Positions 6,473-9,433 of a DNA stretch of 9,433 nucleotides are shown one piece after another (within the stretch, counting starts at the first letter, position 1; the number at the start of each line of letters is the position of its first letter). Position numbers and translations under genes: made by a program. This stretch comes from Desulfovibrio sp. A2. GTDB taxonomy: Bacteria; Desulfobacterota; Desulfovibrionia; Desulfovibrionales; Desulfovibrionaceae. The notes under the pieces were generated by a model that saw nothing but the letters and a program-made list of their open reading frames with translations, did no database searches and was not told the DNA's origin. The stretch covers positions 1-9,433 of the forward strand of contig NZ_AGFG01000020.1 in assembly GCF_000226255.1 (NCBI RefSeq). Reading direction: 5' to 3'.

Positions 6473-7217
6473 CCTTGCGCTCCTTGGGGGGCAGGAACGA
6501 GGAAAGCTTCTCGTACACCAGCCTGGGGTTGTTGTTTTCAAGGATGCATTTCGCGCCCTCGAAGATGACCAGCAGGTGCAGTTCCTCCTGCATGCTGCGC
6601 GCCTTCAGCTTGCCCGCGATGGGCAAGAACAGCAGGTTCGAGAGCAGCGCCCCGTAGAAGGTGGTGATGATGGCGACAGCCATGGCCGGGCCGATGGACG
6701 AGGGGTCGTTGAGCGTGGCCAGCATCTGCACGAGGCCGATGAGCGTGCCGATCATGCCGTAGGCCGGGGAATACCCCGCCAGCCGGTTGAACACGCCGAT
6801 GGACACGTTGTGCCGCCGCTTCATGGAGGCGATCTCGATGGCCACGGTGCCCCGGATAAGGCCGGGGTCGGCGTTGTCGGCGATGAGTTGGCAGGCCTTC
6901 TTGATCAGGGCGTTTTCGGTCTGCACGTTCTCGAGCGCGATGAGCCCCTCGCGGCGGCTTATCTCGGCGATGCGGACCATGGTGTTCACCACGTCCTGCG
7001 CCTGCACCCGCTTGGTGCCGAAGGCCTTGCAGCCGCCCCGCACCGCCTGCAGCACTTCTTCCAGCGGAAAGGTGACAAGGATGGATGCGCCAGTGCCCCC
7101 GAAGACGATCATCACGCTGGGGATGTCGATGAACTTCCCCGGCTCCGGCCCCATGAGAATGGCGCTGATGACCAGGCCGAAGCCCGTGAGCACCCCGAAA
7201 AAAGTTGCTATATCCAT
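6462..7217 (-). CDS. motA: Flagellar stator protein MotA/PomA-like
   Basis: Ion-channel stator subunit that pushes on the rotor protein FliG. The 251-aa product has four membrane segments at about 3-23, 29-50, 150-170 and 177-200, with the large cytoplasmic loop between the second and third. Pro151 in GYSPAYGMIGTLIGL and Pro199 in LFLPIAGKL match the functional prolines (173 and 222 in E. coli MotA). Arg88 and Glu96 in the loop sit at the same spacing as charged FliG-contacting residues of the family. Length and wording (MDIATFF, IDIPSVMIVFGGT, NDPSSIGPAMAVA) resemble Vibrio PomA more than the 295-aa E. coli MotA, suggesting possible sodium use; this is inference. It is first in its block and overlaps motB by 11 nt. 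Its own ribosome site is weak. Desulfovibrio-type genomes commonly have several motAB pairs. Confidence 0.93.
   Translation of the reverse strand: MDIATFFGVLTGFGLVISAILMGPEPGKFIDIPSVMIVFGGTGASILVTFPLEEVLQAVRGGCKAFGTKRVQAQDVVNTMVRIAEISRREGLIALENVQTENALIKKACQLIADNADPGLIRGTVAIEIASMKRRHNVSIGVFNRLAGYSPAYGMIGTLIGLVQMLATLNDPSSIGPAMAVAIITTFYGALLSNLLFLPIAGKLKARSMQEELHLLVIFEGAKCILENNNPRLVYEKLSSFLPPKERKDGR
6480..6485 (-). promoter_or_regulatory. Strong ribosome binding site for motB inside the motA end
   Basis: AAGGAG on the minus strand, 7 nt before ATG 6472 and within the last codons of motA. It fixes the motB start and indicates translational coupling of the two stator subunits, which must be made in a set ratio. 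Confidence 0.75.
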
Positions 7218-7353
7218 AGGTTCGGCCTAACATCCTGCCTGTTCGCTGTGCTGCGCCGCCAAGTTCCCCCTACGGGCGCAGGCAGTGCGGACCGGATTGA
7301 CCGGTCTGGTGGCCCCCCACCTTTCGCGCACAATCAATAATGTCGGTGATCTT
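7218..7353. promoter_or_regulatory. Divergent promoter region between motA and the phosphorylase gene
   Basis: 136 nt separate two genes read away from each other, so promoters for both must lie here or extend into them. A TTGACC resembling a -35 box (7297-7302, plus strand) has no good -10 at normal spacing. I see no clear sigma-28 or sigma-54 site for motA. GACCGG occurs at 7290-7295 and again at 7299-7304 within the perfect 8-bp palindrome GACCGGTC (7299-7306). The specific promoter elements remain unidentified. Confidence 0.4.
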
Positions 7354-8208
7354 ATGCAAAACCCGAAAAATGTCCAGAATGCCGTATCCGTTATCGTTTC
7401 CGCGCTATCCGTGATGTCCGCCCAGACCGGACAGACCGGACACGCCCCCCGGCCCCGCGTGGGCGTGGTGTGCGGCACCGGCCTTGGCGGGCTTGCCGAC
7501 GCCATGAACGAGCCCGTTGCCCTGCCCTACGGGCAGATACCGGGGTTCCCGCAGTCCACGGTGGCCTCGCACGAGGGGCGGTTTCTGTTCGGGCGCATCG
7601 GCGATGTGGAAGTGGTGCTGCAACAGGGGCGCTGCCACCTGTACGAAGGCTACGCGCCCGAAGACGTGTGCATGGGCGTGCGGGTGATGGCGGCGCTGGG
7701 CGTGGAGGTGCTGGTCATCACCAATGCGGCGGGCGCGCTGAACCCGCGCTGGGACGCGGGCGACCTGATGCTGATCACCGACCACGTCAACTTCACCGGC
7801 CGCAGCCCGCTGACCGGCCCCAACCACGACGCCTGGGGGCCGCGCTTTCCCGACATGAGCGCCCCCTATGACGCGGCGCTGGGCCGCATCGCCATGGAAG
7901 AGGCAGCGCGCCTTGGCGTGCGGCTGGAGCGCGGGGTGTACGTGGGCGTGCCCGGCCCGCAGATGGAAACCCCGGCGGAAACCCGCATGTACCGCCAGTT
8001 GGGGGCCGACGCCGTGGGCATGTCCACGGTGCTGGAAGTGATCGCCGCGCGCCACATGGGGCTGCGGGTGCTGGGCATTTCATGCCTGACCAACAAGAAC
8101 CTGCCGGACTGCATGAAGGAAGCCCCGCTGGAGGAAGTGATCCGCGTGGCCAATGAGGCCGGGGACAAGTTGACCCGGCTGGTGGCGGCAGTGGTGGAGA
8201 GGGTGTAG
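7354..8208 (+). CDS. Purine nucleoside phosphorylase (trimeric, 6-oxopurine type)
   Basis: Cleaves purine nucleosides with phosphate to free base and ribose-1-phosphate, for purine salvage in the cytoplasm. The 284-aa product has the full low-molecular-mass PNP pattern: GTGLGGLAD (41-49, phosphate loop), SHEGRFLFG with His73, QGRCHLYEGY with Arg93 and His95, TNAAGALN (123-130), GPQMETPAE with Glu205, VGMSTV with Met224, and LTNK with Asn247. The Asn at the human Asn243 position indicates inosine/guanosine preference; methylthioadenosine phosphorylases carry Asp there. The start ATG 7354 has GGTGA 4 nt upstream and gives the usual N-terminal helix; a GTG at 7285 would add 23 atypical residues. 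A short duplicated QTG-QTG insert (7423-7440) precedes the core. It stands alone on the plus strand, and no terminator with a T-run is visible after it. Confidence 0.93.
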   Translation: MQNPKNVQNAVSVIVSALSVMSAQTGQTGHAPRPRVGVVCGTGLGGLADAMNEPVALPYGQIPGFPQSTVASHEGRFLFGRIGDVEVVLQQGRCHLYEGYAPEDVCMGVRVMAALGVEVLVITNAAGALNPRWDAGDLMLITDHVNFTGRSPLTGPNHDAWGPRFPDMSAPYDAALGRIAMEEAARLGVRLERGVYVGVPGPQMETPAETRMYRQLGADAVGMSTVLEVIAARHMGLRVLGISCLTNKNLPDCMKEAPLEEVIRVANEAGDKLTRLVAAVVERV

Positions 8209-8765
8209 GAGGAATACGCTTTGCTGTTGGTGGAGCGCGCGTTCTGCCTTTCATGACGGGATGTGCTGCCAGGTAATCTCGGGCTCATCCGTAAAGACGG
8301 ACTTCTCGTATGCCCGACAGGCCGCCCCGTTAAGGTTTTCCAAAGTACGGCCAAGGCAATTACTCAAGGGCGCCATATGCAAACCCGCCCTCTCCCCCTT
8401 CCTTGAGCACACGCTGCAACGCTTTGGGCAGATGCTGCCTTGTTCCTTGCCCTGTTCCCTACGTTTTTGGTCAGGTGTGTTGCACTGCCGGGTAACAAAA
8501 AAATTCACCTTGTTTCAGCGTTTCCGCCTATCCCGCCCATCGGTCTGTCTTTTGGTTGGCAATCCGCACCCGCGTGCTTGTGGGTAAAAGGCGCACCCAC
8601 CGCCTCCCATGGTTGCGCACCGCAGAGGGCACCTGCCGTTCGTTCAATGCCGACAAGGCCACGCTTGCTCTGAATCTTTTCGAAATAATTCATTAAAAAC
8701 AACAAAACCTCCGCACTGCCCATCTATTTTACTGGACATTCGGCAAAATGTGAGCATCTATTCAC

Positions 8766-8781
8766 TTGGCAATTTTGCCAA
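8766..8781. promoter_or_regulatory. 16-bp palindrome, operator-like
   Basis: TTGGCAATTTTGCCAA: 7-bp perfect arms around TT, in an AT-rich stretch. The half-site TTGCCAA recurs at 8799-8805 and TTGGCAA at 8556-8562. The symmetry and repetition fit a dimeric repressor site; no regulator gene is present in the window to assign it to. It lies 365 nt before the thioredoxin-like gene, rather far for a simple operator. Confidence 0.35.
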
Positions 8782-9068
8782 ATAGGGTAATGATGCGGTT
8801 GCCAAGAAATTGAGGCAGCAGGGGAGGTTCAGCAGGGCCTGTTTCTGGAGCCTTAACCTCGTGTGGGGCAGCAATGGGAACGTTGCCGACCAGCGTGCGC
8901 AGCAAACCGTTTCCCCTGCTGGGTGCAAGGCGCGCCACGATTACGCCGGAGGCAAACGGTTTTCTCTTGGGGGCAGTTTCTGGCTGTGACCTTACCACCG
9001 ATGCTCAAGGGGATGACCGCGGCGGCGCTGGGTCGGTGCATGGACGCCACCCGCAGTTTTCAAGACGT

Positions 9069-9099
9069 GGGCATGTGCAGATGTGCCTTGGACATGCCC
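9069..9099. promoter_or_regulatory. Inverted repeat upstream of the thioredoxin-like gene, possible operator over a weak promoter
   Basis: GGGCATGT (9069-9076) and ACATGCCC (9092-9099) are perfect complements 15 nt apart. The right arm overlaps TTGGAC (9088-9093), a passable -35 box, with GATTTT (9112-9117) as a weak -10 at 18-nt spacing and the start codon about 30 nt further on. An 8-bp palindrome CGTTAACG follows at 9118-9125. The position fits a repressor site controlling the downstream small operon, for instance by metal or redox state, but this is inference from layout only. Confidence 0.35.
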
Positions 9100-9145
9100 G
9101 ATTGCAGTTCAGATTTTCGTTAACGCAAAACACATTGGAGGAACA

Positions 9146-9379
9146 ATGCTGATCAAGATTCTCGGGCCGGGGTGCCCCAAGTGCAAAGAGGCGGAGAAGG
9201 TGGTGCGCGAGGCCGTGCAGGAGGCCGGGGTAGCCGCCGACGTCGAGAAGGTGTCCGACATCAAGGACATCACCATGCACGGCGTTTTCACCACGCCAGC
9301 CGTGGTCATTGATGGCGAGGTGAAGTGCGTGGGCAAGGTGCCCTCGAAAAAGGACGTCCTGTCTTGGCTGGGCAGGTAG
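9146..9379 (+). CDS. Small thioredoxin-fold protein with CPKC active site
   Basis: 77-aa glutaredoxin/thioredoxin-like protein of the 'redox-active disulfide protein 2' type. The CxxC site is GCPKC (Cys10, Cys13) directly after the first beta-strand (MLIKILG), and the cis-proline is Pro51 in TTPAVVIDG. A third cysteine, Cys61, lies in a later strand and could take part in metal or disulfide chemistry. There is no signal peptide, so it acts in the cytoplasm. The start ATG 9146 has GGAGG at 9137-9141; an in-frame upstream start at 9083 would add 21 residues with no ribosome site. Such proteins commonly sit beside metal- or metalloid-linked permeases and small zinc proteins. The next gene begins 9 nt after this stop with its ribosome site overlapping it, so the two form an operon that continues past the window. 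Confidence 0.88.
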   Translation: MLIKILGPGCPKCKEAEKVVREAVQEAGVAADVEKVSDIKDITMHGVFTTPAVVIDGEVKCVGKVPSKKDVLSWLGR

Positions 9380-9388
9380 GAGGCGGCC

Positions 9389-9433
9389 ATGAGCGGTTGT
9401 TGCGGCACTGCGGGTGAAGTCATGATCCTGGGC
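9389..9433 (+). CDS. Start of a Cys-rich protein, possibly DGC-type putative zinc-binding protein (cut by window end)
   Basis: Only 15 codons are present: MSGCCGTAGEVMILG. AGGAGG (9378-9383) lies 5 nt before the ATG and overlaps the stop of the thioredoxin-like gene, so a real, coupled gene is likely. The Cys-Cys near the start followed by a hydrophobic strand ending in Gly resembles the opening of DGC-domain putative zinc-binding proteins, which are often found beside small CxxC thioredoxins. The evidence is too short for a firm family call. Confidence 0.5.
   Translation, partial: MSGCCGTAGEVMILG

Larger units (their letters stand above)
8209..9145. other. 937-bp stretch without a convincing gene
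   Basis: No reading frame here has a convincing start, ribosome site and recognisable product. The middle (8641-8760) is about 42% GC by hand count, against 60-70% in the neighbouring genes. Elements seen are a 6-bp-stem hairpin with a 9-nt loop (8580-8600), a 16-bp palindrome at 8766-8781 with further copies of its half-site at 8556-8562 and 8799-8805, inverted 9-mers AAACCGTTT (8904-8912) and AAACGGTTT (8954-8962), and an 8-bp-arm inverted repeat at 9069-9099. It probably contains the 3' end of the phosphorylase transcript and the promoter of the thioredoxin-like gene. The low GC and frame decay suggest a degraded or inserted segment, but I cannot name a source. Confidence 0.55.

Noticed and set aside
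7297..7325. Sigma-70 promoter for the phosphorylase gene from TTGACC
   Set aside because: At 17-nt spacing the -10 position reads CTTTCG-like sequence with no resemblance to TATAAT; TAAT-like bases at 7338-7342 are too far away and too near the start codon.
8251..8508. Possible 85-aa minus-strand protein with six cysteines
   Set aside because: It has a GTG start without a ribosome site, mixed codon use unlike neighbouring genes and no recognised motif apart from a CPKRCSVC stretch. It could be a decayed gene fragment but is not supportable.
8505..8723. Possible 72-aa minus-strand protein starting MGSAEVLLF
   Set aside because: No ribosome site lies at usable distance, codon use is poor and the product is unrecognised. 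It overlaps the AT-rich non-coding core.
8746..8766. CRP/FNR-like site TGTGA-N8-TCAC
   Set aside because: The spacing is 8 rather than the 6 nt of TGTGA-N6-TCACA, and the right arm lacks the final A, so it does not fit the family site.
8762..8998. Possible 78-aa minus-strand protein
   Set aside because: It has a GTG start without a ribosome site, composition is Pro/Ala/Arg-rich with no domain, and the frame runs through the palindrome at 8766-8781.
1..9433. CRISPR array, tRNA, rRNA, insertion sequence or integrase
   Set aside because: No regularly spaced repeats, tRNA T-loop with acceptor pairing, rRNA-like sequence, transposase or integrase motif was seen on either strand.

Overview
The window is high-GC DNA (roughly 60-70% by eye in the genes) with compact operons and NTG starts. 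The gene set combines a flagellar stator pair with a PilZ protein, a peculiar split/fused acetyl-CoA carboxylase, and a small thioredoxin next to what looks like a DGC-type zinc protein. From protein style and gene content I infer a Desulfovibrio-like sulfate-reducing bacterium (Desulfovibrionaceae). This is inference; no database was searched.

Positions 1-7217 are read entirely from the minus strand, so transcription runs from high to low coordinates. In that order the genes are: a MotA/PomA-like stator protein (7217-6462), overlapping a MotB/PomB-like partner (6472-5738); a PilZ-domain protein (5694-5179); a divergent biotin carboxylase (5069-3651); a long protein fusing the AccA-like and AccD-like halves of carboxyltransferase, in the order alpha then beta (3419-1155); a 219-aa biotinyl-carrier-like protein with two barrel-type modules and a non-standard lysine site (1127-468); and a 124-aa protein of unknown function (464-90). 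A perfect 22-bp hairpin at 1-46 closes the block and is the likely terminator. There are two interior gaps. The one between PilZ and biotin carboxylase (109 nt) holds a weak hairpin. The one between biotin carboxylase and carboxyltransferase (231 nt) holds a stronger hairpin that may adjust downstream expression.

The three carboxylase proteins can together supply the full two-step reaction: ATP-dependent carboxylation of biotin on a carrier, then transfer to acetyl-CoA to give malonyl-CoA for lipid synthesis. Each component departs from the E. coli pattern, and the 124-aa protein is tightly coupled to them. This noncanonical carboxylase is the most interesting system here. The stator/PilZ genes upstream place motility and cyclic-di-GMP sensing next to it, possibly on the same transcript.

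On the plus strand, a purine nucleoside phosphorylase (7354-8208) is divergent from motA. A 937-bp stretch without a convincing gene follows (8209-9145). Its middle is AT-rich and it carries several inverted repeats that look like operators. The window ends with a 77-aa CPKC thioredoxin-fold protein (9146-9379) and the first 15 codons of a Cys-rich protein (9389 onward).
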